DNA of 64,000 nucleotides from a virus. The notes under the pieces are model-generated. The model did not search any database, was not told the origin of the DNA, and was given only the letters and a program-made list of their open reading frames with translations. The position numbers were made by a program, and so were the translations under genes. Shown in pieces: positions 26,726 to 35,412 of the stretch. The stretch spans positions 1 through 64,000 of IMG/VR virus record IMGVR_UViG_3300026484_000065, one strand, 5' to 3'. Position 1 is the stretch's first letter; every line of letters starts with the position of its first letter.

Positions 26726-27910
26726 CTACAGAATATAATTACTTATTTTTTGAAGGAATGTCTTTTTGTCTTTGAAATCAACTTTCTCTAAAGCTTTCTC
26801 ATCTTTCTTAGATAACTTGTATTTGGTACTATCAAATGTACCCATTAATTTCTCAAGCACAATTTGTTGCCCTTTGGTAATCTCTTCACCATTGACATTT
26901 TGAGAATATTTACTAGCCATTTCAGCAGACAAGAATCCAATAAACGTATCATTCTCATCTAATGCAGTATTGATAAGATCAAGCATATATTTTGCATCTA
27001 TAGGCTTAACTATATGATTAAAGATATATGAATATAAGATCTCATCAATAAAGTCCATGTCTTTGAAGTTTGGTACTATTTGTTTATTTACCTTTTCTTC
27101 AAAGTTGATAGAGTTAACATATTGCACATGTTTATTGAATTCTCTTGCAACATCATTAGACACAAAGCCTTTAGCAACCATATAAGCATTTTCACTAATA
27201 AATGCATTATCTAATGAATCTAGCATATTTGAAAAATATTCCCAGCTTCTTGGTGATGCTGAAGATTCAAGATCTTCTGTTTCTTCTTCGCTAATATAGC
27301 TTGGATTCTTTCTCACGAAAGATGAAACATACATATTTAGTTTGGCACCAAAATTATCAATCCAGTATTCGCTGTTTAACTCAACTTCAACTAGCTGCAT
27401 TCTATCTTTAACTGGTGTATCCATTAACTGCATACCAGCAGCTTCACTATCATTCATAGTTAGTACAATAGCTACTTTATCGTGCAGCCTATATTGTCCC
27501 ATACGTCTATCTAATAATAATTCGTATAGAACTGCTTGGGTAGATCTATTTACCTTATGAACATCATCTAGTAGTACCACACATCCACCATGCTTTTCAG
27601 CTTCAAGGTTAGCTCTAACAACTAATTCAGGAGCTGTCCACTCTGTAACCTTTGATTGTGTTAGTCCATCAATTTTGTATTTATTCAGTTCTTCTGCATC
27701 TACAAAATCTGGTAATCCTAAATAATATTGAATTCCTCGTGATGGCATAGATACTTCTACTGTTGGTACTCCTAATTCCTTAGCAATTGTTTTCACACTG
27801 CTTGATTTACCTAGTCCTGGCTTACTTTTTAAACAAATAGGCAGAACCTGTTTGTTATCTAATTGTGCTTTTACATTAGCTCTTAATAATTGCATTACCG
27901 TGTTATTCAT
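26726..27910 (-). CDS. MoxR-family AAA+ ATPase
   Basis: 394 residues. Walker A KSKPGLGKSSSVK (about residue 30), Walker B CVVLLDDVHKVN, sensor 1 VAIVLTMNDSEA, arginine finger PVKDRMQLVEV. The order and the loop SMPSRGIQYYLGLPDF fit the MoxR clade. It forms a two-gene set with the VWA protein downstream (77-bp gap). It overlaps the upstream 148-aa gene by 8 bp. Confidence 0.82.
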   Translation of the reverse strand: MNNTVMQLLRANVKAQLDNKQVLPICLKSKPGLGKSSSVKTIAKELGVPTVEVSMPSRGIQYYLGLPDFVDAEELNKYKIDGLTQSKVTEWTAPELVVRANLEAEKHGGCVVLLDDVHKVNRSTQAVLYELLLDRRMGQYRLHDKVAIVLTMNDSEAAGMQLMDTPVKDRMQLVEVELNSEYWIDNFGAKLNMYVSSFVRKNPSYISEEETEDLESSASPRSWEYFSNMLDSLDNAFISENAYMVAKGFVSNDVAREFNKHVQYVNSINFEEKVNKQIVPNFKDMDFIDEILYSYIFNHIVKPIDAKYMLDLINTALDENDTFIGFLSAEMASKYSQNVNGEEITKGQQIVLEKLMGTFDSTKYKLSKKDEKALEKVDFKDKKTFLQKISNYIL

Positions 27911-28349
27911 TTGTTTCTCCTTGATTGTATAGTTTTAATAGCTCTTCAGCTTCTTTTGTTTCTTTATGAAAAATTAATTTCATCACATATGATTTGAATG
28001 TTTTATCTACTGTTGCGTAGTCTTTGTAGCTTACATTATCAAATGACTTCATTTTATTGATGTAAACAATCATTAGTCTTAATGGGTACTTCAAGTAGGC
28101 TACGGCTTTAACTTTGTCTTTTACAAAATCAATTGTTTTATAGTTGTTGGTAAATATATTTTCTCTTGTAAAACCAAGTGACATATCAAATGAAGGACTA
28201 TAAACTTTGTCTACTTTGTCAAATACGACTCTTTTTGTTTTATGTAATTTTGGATGTTTTGATAATTGTGTTTTTGAAGTTGTATTAAGGATGACTTCTT
28301 TTAGAGTTGCATACTCTAGTCCCGTCATAACTATTTGCTCATTATTCAT
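27903..28349 (-). CDS. Hypothetical protein, 148 aa
   Basis: Basic, helical protein without a recognised domain. It overlaps the genes on both sides by 8 bp each, so it is translated as part of the MoxR-VWA operon and may be a third component of that system. Confidence 0.6.
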   Translation of the reverse strand: MNNEQIVMTGLEYATLKEVILNTTSKTQLSKHPKLHKTKRVVFDKVDKVYSPSFDMSLGFTRENIFTNNYKTIDFVKDKVKAVAYLKYPLRLMIVYINKMKSFDNVSYKDYATVDKTFKSYVMKLIFHKETKEAEELLKLYNQGETNE

Positions 28350-29241
28350 TTGTTTCTCCTTTTAATTCTCTTTGTAATCTTTTACCTAATTTGCCCAATA
28401 CATTTAAAGATTCTATAGCCTTGTCTAAATCTTCCAAAGTTATCTGTTTGTTTGATATATCTTCTAAATGCTCATTGATTTGATTGTGTATATTTTTAAA
28501 TTGCATATGGTTCTCTCCCAAGTAGAGTCTGAATACCAATAGCATAGCTATCTGTCCATTTCTGAACGATGTCTTTTTAAAGTCTAAGGTGTCTACTGTT
28601 AGATCTAAGGCTGCATGCACTTTGTTTGCAAATGTTTTATTTGCATCGCTAGTACAAAGTTTTAAATTCCACGTAAACCACAAGGCACTTCTATATCCGC
28701 TATGGTAAAAAACCTTTTTATCCACTTTGCTCAACACTTTACTAATGTAATTGAATTGATCATATCTGTTTCTATGTTCTGTTTCAAGCTGGATATTGAT
28801 GTTTCTATAGTACGTGCTTTTAAAATTAGTTAATCGAAGAATCAAAATACCTTTATTTACTGCATTTAAAAGAATATAGCTTTTATCATCTGTCAAATGT
28901 ATACTTTTTACAAATTCTGCAATATCATCCAGCATACTAGCAAATTGATTGCGCATTACATGAGTTAAAAATACTGTTTCTATTGTAAACGCATACTCAT
29001 CTAATTGTCTTTTACTTAAAACATCAAAAGACATAATCTTTTTAGATATGGTATATTTATGCAAAGCATTGGCCATCAATTTATTCAATAATGTTGCTTT
29101 GTATAGAAGAGGTATTTCTTTGTCGTTATATTCATGTATTTCATTAAACAAAGATTTAACTTTGGGCCTAGTCAAAGGTTCATTGATTTTGTTCTCTAAA
29201 ACTAAATAAACTAATCTATTAACTCTAAATTTCTTTTCCAT
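28342..29241 (-). CDS. Hypothetical protein, 299 aa, first gene of the MoxR-VWA operon
   Basis: Long alpha-helical basic protein with no family recognised. It starts after the conserved AAATTTTAAGGAGAAACAAATG leader. Shares the operon with the 148-aa protein, MoxR and VWA genes. Lies in a stretch of almost 1.9 kb without the GGTAC motif. Confidence 0.6.
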   Translation of the reverse strand: MEKKFRVNRLVYLVLENKINEPLTRPKVKSLFNEIHEYNDKEIPLLYKATLLNKLMANALHKYTISKKIMSFDVLSKRQLDEYAFTIETVFLTHVMRNQFASMLDDIAEFVKSIHLTDDKSYILLNAVNKGILILRLTNFKSTYYRNINIQLETEHRNRYDQFNYISKVLSKVDKKVFYHSGYRSALWFTWNLKLCTSDANKTFANKVHAALDLTVDTLDFKKTSFRNGQIAMLLVFRLYLGENHMQFKNIHNQINEHLEDISNKQITLEDLDKAIESLNVLGKLGKRLQRELKGETNE

Positions 29242-29348
29242 TTGTTTCTCCTTAAAATTTTTATTGTCTTACATAGGACTCCAGCTAATACATCTGTATT
29301 GCTTTGCTTCAGCTTTTAACGTTAATCCAGCTTGGACGTATGATTAAG

Positions 29349-29927
29349 CTACATCAGCTTATTGAGCTTCTTCAGTGCCCTAAATATTTCAACTCTCGTT
29401 TTTTTATCACGTAATTCTTTTTTGTCCATAGACTTCATTGCTATCACAATGTTTTGATATCTATGTATAATATCTTTGTCTTTATGGGTATCAAATATAA
29501 ATAAGTTAATCTTTCTGTTGCTTACATCATAATAAATTAACAATTCTATGATATTGCGCCATTCTTTTCCTATTTTATCGTTGTTAATATTTTCATCTTT
29601 TGAATTAATTAAATCCACTATCAATATCTCTGATGGCACATTAGCAATAGTTACAGACTTTTTTAAACTATGTGAAATAGCAGCAATTGAACCATAGGTA
29701 TCCTTGTGTTGAACAGTATGATTTAAAATCTTGTTTTCTTTAGCATACTCTTTTATTATTGCTCTGCCATTGTTTAGAAAGTCATATTTGGTTACATTAT
29801 TAGACAATAATTTGCTAACATCATCACGACTTATTACAATATCGTAACCACTACTTTCAATCTCAACGCCAAGCGCTCTGCTTCCTATTAGTTCTCCACC
29901 GTTTGATAATAATTTTTCTACTGTCAT
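29349..29927 (-). CDS. Nucleotidyltransferase-fold protein, 192 aa
   Basis: The start MTVEKLLSNGG is preferred: its ATG overlaps the upstream stop (ATGA) and has GGAGC nearby. The motif ELIGSRALGVEIESSGYDIV resembles the GS...D.D signature of minimal nucleotidyltransferases (as in MNT/RNA-modifying and phage NTases), but the second Asp of the pair is replaced (DIV), so catalysis is doubtful. Function unknown. Confidence 0.5.
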   Translation of the reverse strand: MTVEKLLSNGGELIGSRALGVEIESSGYDIVISRDDVSKLLSNNVTKYDFLNNGRAIIKEYAKENKILNHTVQHKDTYGSIAAISHSLKKSVTIANVPSEILIVDLINSKDENINNDKIGKEWRNIIELLIYYDVSNRKINLFIFDTHKDKDIIHRYQNIVIAMKSMDKKELRDKKTRVEIFRALKKLNKLM

Positions 29928-30130
29928 CCTAGCTCCCATAATGCTTCACACAATTCACTTGGTTCAAAGTACCAACCATATGCATTTAATTGTTTATGCA
30001 ATCTCTTAATATCTTCAACTACAGTTAAAGCATTAAGCTCTTCCAGAGCAAATCCAAGTTCACCACGAAGACGTTTCTCGTAATCATATTCTTGTTTTAC
30101 TTGGTACTCTTTTTCTTCTTTACAATCCAT
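29924..30130 (-). CDS. Hypothetical protein, 68 aa
   Basis: Charged small protein (MDCKEEKEYQVKQEYDYEKR). It starts inside the end of the 123-aa gene with AAGGAGAATTCAA and ends in ATGA overlap with the NTase-like gene. Confidence 0.6.
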   Translation of the reverse strand: MDCKEEKEYQVKQEYDYEKRLRGELGFALEELNALTVVEDIKRLHKQLNAYGWYFEPSELCEALWELG

Positions 30131-30491
30131 TTGAATTCTCCTTGTCTGCTACATTTAATAGAAATAACAACTTGTTTCTATCCATACCACTTAGTTTGTC
30201 AGCAATGTCTTTAGCATCTTGTCTATTTGCACTTTCTCGGACATTAAGTAGGCAAAGAAAACATCTACTATCTTCGCAAGTAGCATTAAAGCATGATACT
30301 CTATCGTCTATAAACAATGAAGCAATTCCGATTTCTACCTTACTATTTTTCATTGGAACAAGCAATCTGTTTTGTGCTTCCTCTGTAAACCTTAGATGAA
30401 GATGTCTATTATTCTTCTGCAACAAAATGCCGTTTATTAGACCATTATTATTTTTTACTGGTTTTATATCAAACCCATCCACTTGCAACAT
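30120..30491 (-). CDS. Hypothetical cysteine-containing protein, 123 aa
   Basis: Beta-rich N-terminal half, then CFNATCEDSRCFLCLL, whose four cysteines could bind zinc. No family recognised. Preceded by the conserved AATATTAAGGAGTAAAGAATG leader. Confidence 0.6.
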   Translation of the reverse strand: MLQVDGFDIKPVKNNNGLINGILLQKNNRHLHLRFTEEAQNRLLVPMKNSKVEIGIASLFIDDRVSCFNATCEDSRCFLCLLNVRESANRQDAKDIADKLSGMDRNKLLFLLNVADKENSNGL

Positions 30492-30835
30492 TCTTTACTC
30501 CTTAATATTGTGTTGACACAAGATGCCTTACTAGAGAAGTATAAGCTACTAATATAAATTATCTTAGTTGTAAATTATGAAAATAATTACATTTATATTC
30601 AGCAAGAGTGTTCATCATATAGGATTTTGGTTGAATAAATAGTTGCCTCAAAAACTTTTAAGAAAGGAGCTTTGTTTTCTAAGACCGTACACATAACAAA
30701 ATTGAAAAGGTAAAAAAATTATATGATTATTTTAATTACCTATATGATTACTAACCCAAATGAAAACTCTTTTTATTCTTATTAGGAATATTATATTTTC
30801 ACTTATACTTCTCAAATAAGACATCTTTATATGTC
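30492..30835. other. Non-coding stretch, very AT-rich
   Basis: About 345 bp with no convincing gene. A 20-codon plus-strand frame at about 30722 (after AAAAGGT) and a 30-codon minus-strand frame near 30820 exist, but neither has other support. A hairpin AGACAT-ATAAAG-ATGTCT lies just after the 79-aa gene and may end its transcript. Confidence 0.4.
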
Positions 30836-31075
30836 TCACATGTGTTTTAAAACTATTTTAGGTAATACTTTAGCTTCAGCTTTAAATTTGCACGCCATTA
30901 TGTCTTTGTACTTTGAGCACGCAAGTATATTTAGTACCAACCTATGTATAGTTGTATCTGATAGAAAACCAAACTTTAACTCAGTAAAAAACAAATTGTT
31001 GTAATACTTTATTAATTTTTTGTATTTTCTATATGTCATATACTTTACGTATAAACGCTTTAACTTGTTAAACAT
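30836..31075 (-). CDS. Hypothetical basic protein, 79 aa
   Basis: Strongly basic, Tyr-rich N-terminus (KLKRLYVKYMTYRKYKKLIK) followed by a helical part. AAAGGAATTTATATG precedes the start. No family recognised. It stands apart, with non-coding DNA on both sides. Confidence 0.5.
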   Translation of the reverse strand: MFNKLKRLYVKYMTYRKYKKLIKYYNNLFFTELKFGFLSDTTIHRLVLNILACSKYKDIMACKFKAEAKVLPKIVLKHM

Positions 31076-31191
31076 ATAAATTCCTTTGTAGATTTAATTA
31101 ATGCCTTCTGTGGTACTTATAATGTCATATGCAATAGCTCGTCAATACTGCACATGTAAAAGATTATACTGTCAAAAATAAGGAAAATACT

Positions 31192-31296
31192 ATGTCAAAA
31201 AAATTCACATCTAAAGGTCGCATGAAAAAAAAATGTAAATATAAAGCAACACAGAAGGACTTACATAACCAAGCTATAAGCTATAGGGAAATATAG
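31192..31296 (+). CDS. Small basic protein on the opposite strand, 34 aa
   Basis: MSKKFTSKGRMKKKCKYKAT begins a 34-codon frame with a good AAGGAAAATACT site and an upstream GATTATACT (-10-like, about 31162). It is the only plausible plus-strand gene inside the minus-strand block. Its basic nature suggests RNA or DNA binding. Evidence is the ribosome site and position only. Confidence 0.4.
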   Translation: MSKKFTSKGRMKKKCKYKATQKDLHNQAISYREI

Positions 31297-31363
31297 TGGC
31301 AACAAATAAAAACTATAGCTTTGTAACTCTTAAGCAGTTTAATGACGTACTTAGGTCAAACAT

Positions 31364-31807
31364 CTATGAAACTAATTCATCTACAGCTTTATCTATATTA
31401 GATATTAGGTTTTTAGCTACAAGTCTTGTATCTTCAATAGCTTGTTTTGGTACTGCCTCATTATGAAGCTTAGTTGATGCAGCTAGAAATATATCTATCT
31501 CTTTTTGATTGAATATATCTTCTGTATCGAGTGCCAAACATTCAATCAATTCACCTGCAGCTAACATTAAAGATTCATCTTTCTCTTTAAAACTAACACT
31601 ATCTTTCCATAATCTATTAGTTAATTCTTGCAACTCTTTATATTCTGTACCTAGCACATTAACAATATCATTATCATTCATGCTTGTTGTAAGCTGTTTA
31701 GCTTTGATATATGAACCTTTTGTTTTATATTTCTTGCTTACCATATCATCTAATATAAATAGTATATAGGTTGAATATAGTACTCTCTTTAACTGCTTAC
31801 TTCTCAT
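31364..31807 (-). CDS. Hypothetical protein, 147 aa
   Basis: Helical protein, basic at the N-terminus (MRSKQLKRVLYSTYILF) and acidic at the C-terminus. No recognised domain. Preceded by AGTATTAAGGAGTAAGGAG. Confidence 0.55.
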   Translation of the reverse strand: MRSKQLKRVLYSTYILFILDDMVSKKYKTKGSYIKAKQLTTSMNDNDIVNVLGTEYKELQELTNRLWKDSVSFKEKDESLMLAAGELIECLALDTEDIFNQKEIDIFLAASTKLHNEAVPKQAIEDTRLVAKNLISNIDKAVDELVS

Positions 31808-31811
31808 CTCC

Positions 31812-32195
31812 TTACTCCTTAATACTTTTCTCTGCTTTTAATATGAAATAATATTTATTTAATGGAATTGTATTTAGTATGTCTCTTAGCTCTCTCACGT
31901 TTTGTTCTTCTTTGTAAATAGCACTACTGAGAAGACACACATCTCTAACTACTCCTGCACATACCATATTGACGCATTCTAGTTTATTGCTCAATTTGTC
32001 TTTAATGATTATATCTGAGTACCTTGTATCTAAAAGTCTTTTAATCTTAAAAGGATTATATTCTTCAGCGATTGGTATTCCTATATAATTTAAGTCTTTT
32101 CTATTCCCTAACCAAAGTATTATCACCTCTACCCCATCCACTTCTTCTAAAACAATATTTATATTATCTTTCAGCAACATCTCCTTGCCCATCAT
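31812..32195 (-). CDS. Hypothetical protein, 127 aa
   Basis: Start MMGKEMLLKD chosen because AAAAGGAATTT precedes it and the ATG overlaps the upstream stop (ATGA). Alpha/beta pattern, no family recognised. Two cysteines in LECVNMVCAG. Confidence 0.55.
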   Translation of the reverse strand: MMGKEMLLKDNINIVLEEVDGVEVIILWLGNRKDLNYIGIPIAEEYNPFKIKRLLDTRYSDIIIKDKLSNKLECVNMVCAGVVRDVCLLSSAIYKEEQNVRELRDILNTIPLNKYYFILKAEKSIKE

Positions 32196-32530
32196 AAATT
32201 CCTTTTGAATCCTTGACATCCAATAACAGCACCATCTTTATCTCTAATAACATTGCCTGGACATACAATATCATCTCTTTTGTCTTGTAGGTACTTCATT
32301 ACCAATGCAGAGACTATATAAATGGTTCCTTCTTCTTTTTCAGGCATATTCACTATTAATTTTAATTTAGATTCATATACCCCTATGCCTAGATTATTTA
32401 ATGGATGTTCTACTATTTCATTAGATTCCATGATTGCTCTTGCAACCTTTCCAGATTGCTGGAATCTAAGTCCTGTATTTACATCATGTACTTCATGAGG
32501 TGTTACATTTACTATTTTAACTTTACCCAT
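32192..32530 (-). CDS. Conserved phage protein of unknown function, 112 aa
   Basis: The pattern VKIVNVTPHEVHDVNTGL, SGKVARAIM, EGTIYIVSALVMKYLQ, RDDIVCPGNVIRDKDGAVIG and CQGF recalls a widespread small phage family with 'LTPH.V', 'G.IYIVS.LV' and 'R.DVV.PG..VRD..G.VIGC.GF'. I know this pattern from phage genomes but not an established function. Beta-rich, soluble. Confidence 0.65.
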   Translation of the reverse strand: MGKVKIVNVTPHEVHDVNTGLRFQQSGKVARAIMESNEIVEHPLNNLGIGVYESKLKLIVNMPEKEEGTIYIVSALVMKYLQDKRDDIVCPGNVIRDKDGAVIGCQGFKRNL

Positions 32531-32532
32531 AT

Positions 32533-32886
32533 CTACTCCTTTAATCTATAGATATACTTTATGGCTTCTTCTAGATTATCAAATGATTTCTTTGCTTTAA
32601 CTAGTAAAGTACCCTTAATGCCTTTAACTCTATAACCGACACTATCTTTATTTAGTACCACATCTAATCTAACCCCATGATTAAAGTAAGCATATCCATC
32701 AATAACAATATTAACTGTCTTAGCTTTCTTTACTAATGTTGATTGTTTGGTACTATGTAGTTCACCTTTAATCTTCTTGATGAGATTATATTGTTGCATT
32801 CCAACGACTGTTTGAACAACTACCTTACCTTTGTTATCAAGTAAATCATATATCTCATAAACTTTCTCTTCTCCTATCTTGAACAT
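32533..32886 (-). CDS. Hypothetical protein, 117 aa
   Basis: Basic alpha/beta protein with several beta strands and a C-terminal helix (FDNLEEAIKYIYRLKE). No recognised family. Carries the conserved AATATTAAGGAGTAAATATG leader. Confidence 0.6.
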   Translation of the reverse strand: MFKIGEEKVYEIYDLLDNKGKVVVQTVVGMQQYNLIKKIKGELHSTKQSTLVKKAKTVNIVIDGYAYFNHGVRLDVVLNKDSVGYRVKGIKGTLLVKAKKSFDNLEEAIKYIYRLKE

Positions 32887-32901
32887 ATTTACTCCTTAAT
32901 A

Positions 32902-33051
32902 TTATTTAGCTAGTCTCTTTTTTAATCTTCTAAATTCTCTACTTAATAAGAATAACTTTGTATTGGTACTCTCTAATTTATATTTAGTTAGTACCCAACC
33001 TAATAATGTAACCAAATTAGTTACAACTAATACCTCATCTATTAATGTCAT
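32902..33051 (-). CDS. Small membrane-anchored protein, 49 aa
   Basis: N-terminal hydrophobic segment (EVLVVTNLVTLLGWVL, about residues 6-21) followed by a basic tail (REFRRLKKRLAK). AAAAGGAGAAATAG lies inside the end of the preceding gene, so it is coupled to it. Function unknown. Confidence 0.55.
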   Translation of the reverse strand: MTLIDEVLVVTNLVTLLGWVLTKYKLESTNTKLFLLSREFRRLKKRLAK

Positions 33052-33495
33052 CTATTTCTCCTTTTGTGCATATAATTTAATCATAAACAATAGCTTGCCT
33101 ATTAATTCATCTGTAGCCCAGCTACGGTTGTTTTTATTATCTCCTATACACATTTCGCACGTAATGCCGCTACATGCTAAATAAACATCCGACACCTCAT
33201 AAGATATATTGCATAACGGAATGTCTTTGTATATTTTTTCAATCTTGTCAATGGCTGTATAGATATCTTCAGAAACATATAGAATGGGTGCTTTCTTTTT
33301 AAAATTACTGCTTTCCGCTAACAATCGCATTATTGCATTTTCTATATCTTTTGCTTCGGAAAAAAAATCATCTTTTGGAATTTCATCTGCTTCTACCTGA
33401 ACAACAATAAGACCATAATCATTTAATATTTCTATAGTATAGATTTTTTCCACTTTGTCTATGTCTATATCACTTGCGTCTATTTCTTCAATCAT
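33052..33495 (-). CDS. Hypothetical protein, 147 aa
   Basis: Acidic N-terminus (MIEEIDASDIDIDKVEKIYT), and a Cys group CSGITCEMC in the second half that could bind metal. No family recognised. Shares a transcript with its neighbours (1-bp spacing to the next gene). Confidence 0.55.
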   Translation of the reverse strand: MIEEIDASDIDIDKVEKIYTIEILNDYGLIVVQVEADEIPKDDFFSEAKDIENAIMRLLAESSNFKKKAPILYVSEDIYTAIDKIEKIYKDIPLCNISYEVSDVYLACSGITCEMCIGDNKNNRSWATDELIGKLLFMIKLYAQKEK

Positions 33496-33801
33496 CTAGT
33501 TCCCCTTTAGTTTTTCCTCTATAACATCTAATTCTTTTAATGTCTTATTGAATAGATTAATTCTATGGACAACACTTCCACTTCTATCTGATTTATATAA
33601 TTTGTCAAGATAGAACTCCACAGCTTCTCTTATAAGCTTTGTGTCCAATATTCTTAAGGCTCTTGTGTACCCATTTTTATCTACAATTGTTTTGTATTTT
33701 GGTTCTAAATGATTAAGATAGTTATAGTCATATCTAAGCAACTTATTAAATAGAACTTCCTTTAACCCTTTATCTCTAAAATCCTGTCTTGTGAATTCCA
33801 T
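33496..33801 (-). CDS. Hypothetical protein, 101 aa
   Basis: Basic helical protein. It has the conserved AAATTTTAAGGAGTAGAG leader and opens the 33801-31364 run of small genes. No family recognised. Confidence 0.55.
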   Translation of the reverse strand: MEFTRQDFRDKGLKEVLFNKLLRYDYNYLNHLEPKYKTIVDKNGYTRALRILDTKLIREAVEFYLDKLYKSDRSGSVVHRINLFNKTLKELDVIEEKLKGN

Positions 33802-33893
33802 TCTCTACTCCTTAAAATTTGTACCAACATATACATAAAGATATATAAGTTATATTGGTACTGTTTGACTTTATTAAACCATCTCTTTACTCA

Positions 33894-34628
33894 TCATCTT
33901 CGACGGAATTTAAAATTGGCCAGATCGCCAAGCATATTTAATAATAAAAGATCATTTGTTAAACCAAGTGATTTTCTTGTATTTAACTGTTCGTAGAACC
34001 AATCTTTTCCTGCTTGTGTTTTTATCTTTGCATTTACATCGTATCCATATTCTTCTTTTGGCTTCTTGACTTTCTCTTCCAGTCTTTTAAGATGTGCATA
34101 TACAGCAGATACTTTAGAAGATGCAACCTCTTTTCCATCTTTGTTCACTATCTCTACAGCCATACCGTCAAATAAAGCCTGTGCAATGAATTTATCATGT
34201 TCCCAGATATATTTAGCATTTTTAAACAAGCCTTCGCTTATGGACCAGCTAGCAGCTATATCAGATGCTTTTCTGTTATCTATCTTGTCTATTTTTGATT
34301 TTGCACCAGACATTGCTTTTTGAGTTATAGTAAGATTTCTTCTTGTGTTTACTGATTTAACAAAAGCAATAACTTCTTTTTCTGTTAAGTCCTCATCTAA
34401 TTCCTTATAATCTATTGACCATCCAAGAGATTCGAGTGCTTTTAATCTACATCTACCATCTACGACTTTCCCTCTCCACAGAACTATAGGTTCTCTTTGT
34501 TGGTTCAATCTTATATCTTCTGTTAATGCAGCCTGTTCTTCTGGTGTAGCCATAGGAACTAATCCTGCAAGTTCGTGGTTTATAATGAACTTTTCTTCAT
34601 TTGGCAATCTCTTTTTTATAATATTCAT
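33894..34628 (-). CDS. ParB-like DNA-binding protein 2
   Basis: 244 residues with the ParB/Srx core: ALTEDIRLNQQREPIVLWRG then KVVDGRCRLKALESLG (about residues 33-70), followed by a helix-turn-helix part (NLTITQKAMSGAKSK...ASDIAASWSISEGLFKNAKY). The layout is the same as ParB-like protein 1 (11824-12678), including an AAGGATC ribosome site, upstream inverted repeats and a hairpin element. It is more basic and ends FKFRRR. Likely regulates or partitions by binding the repeats at 34739-34834. Confidence 0.78.
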   Translation of the reverse strand: MNIIKKRLPNEEKFIINHELAGLVPMATPEEQAALTEDIRLNQQREPIVLWRGKVVDGRCRLKALESLGWSIDYKELDEDLTEKEVIAFVKSVNTRRNLTITQKAMSGAKSKIDKIDNRKASDIAASWSISEGLFKNAKYIWEHDKFIAQALFDGMAVEIVNKDGKEVASSKVSAVYAHLKRLEEKVKKPKEEYGYDVNAKIKTQAGKDWFYEQLNTRKSLGLTNDLLLLNMLGDLANFKFRRR

Positions 34629-34738
34629 TAAAAAGATCCTTTTTTGTTTGTTTTTATAACAAAAACTATATAGTTTTATGTCTTAACATCATCTTAATCT
34701 CCAGAAAAACTAGACATTTTTAAGATATACGTAAGTCT

Positions 34739-34834
34739 AATTAGACAAAAATGTCTAATTTTTTTAATATTTTTTTTGATTTCTAAGTATGTCAGACAAA
34801 ACATACTTTATATATTTCTATTATGTTTTGTCCG
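34739..34834. repeat. Inverted repeats upstream of ParB-like gene 2
   Basis: AATTAGACA-AAAA-TGTCTAATT (34739-34760) is a perfect 9-bp-arm inverted repeat. CAGACAAAACATA (34793-34805) and TATGTTTTGTCCG (34822-34834) form a second, near-perfect one. All carry AGACA. They occupy the same place relative to the gene as the GC-rich repeats of ParB-like gene 1, so they are candidate operators. Confidence 0.65.
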
Positions 34835-34860
34835 ATTTAGTATTTCTTAATCAAAACTTA

Positions 34861-35075
34861 AACCATCTCTCTCTTCTTCTCTACCCCTCTTCGTGGAGCT
34901 GGTTCCAGTGCGAGCGCACGGAAGAAACAAAGACAAGTCACAAGCCTTGTCTGCGTAGCAGAAAAAATCCGTAGGATTTTTGGTTGGGAGCTTGTCTTTT
35001 TTCTGAGTACGATTGCTCTGGATAAAGTTCCACAGAAAGAAATGACTTTAGATTGAAAAACCTTTTTATTCCTCG
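34861..35075 (-). other. Structured element B: hairpin cluster with purine-rich tail
   Basis: On the minus strand it opens with ATAAAAAGGTTTTTCAATCT (nearly identical to element A). It contains AAAGACAAGC paired with CTTGTCTTT, the hairpins AAAATCC-TAC-GGATTTT, TCTGC-TAC-GCAGA and GTGC-GCTC-GCAC, and ends GAAGAGGGGTAGAGAAGAAG followed by ATGGTTTAAG, as in element C. It begins at the stop of the 62-aa gene. No gene lies within it. Confidence 0.65.
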
Positions 35076-35254
35076 CTTGAAATAGAACCTAAATAAAACA
35101 ACATTAAATCAGCTCCTAAATTTATATGCACAAGAAAAATACGGATAGCATTATCTCTGTGATACATAAGAGTATCTATTGCAAATAAATGAGCTAATAT
35201 AAAAAATGTTGCAAGAACAACAAATATCCATATGGAGTAGCTTTCCATTTTCAT
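35066..35254 (-). CDS. Small membrane protein with two membrane segments, 62 aa
   Basis: Two hydrophobic segments (about residues 8-24 and 40-56) joined by a charged loop (YHRDNAIR). AGGGGAAATAAA precedes the start. It lies between structured elements B and D with two paralogous genes. Holin-like size and shape, but no lysis context. Function unknown. Confidence 0.55.
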   Translation of the reverse strand: MKMESYSIWIFVVLATFFILAHLFAIDTLMYHRDNAIRIFLVHINLGADLMLFYLGSISSEE

Positions 35255-35330
35255 TTTATTTCCCCTATATAAATTTTTATCTCCAATACATCTAAATGTA
35301 CCAATAAAGATATATCTTCATGATTTGATA

Positions 35331-35412
35331 CCTTAGAATTAATTCTATAACCTATCAATTAGTACCAACAATATCATTCTATAAAGAGTAGTTATGTTTG
35401 GTACTCAATCAA
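35331..35412. repeat. Intergenic repeat: TAGAATTAATTCTA palindrome and AGTACCAA/TTGGTACT pair
   Basis: A perfect 14-bp palindrome (35336-35349) is followed by AATTAGTACCAAC and, 34 bp on, GTTTGGTACTCAATC. The same arrangement follows the paralogous gene at 36404 and resembles the DNA after the 149-aa gene at 13565. Possibly 3' processing or terminator hairpins. Confidence 0.5.

Noticed and set aside
31297-31470. GTG-started plus-strand frame after the 34-aa gene
   Set aside because: It overlaps the minus-strand 147-aa gene for most of its length and has no ribosome site.
32963-33184. Plus-strand frame of 73 codons
   Set aside because: Antisense to two minus-strand genes with good ribosome sites.
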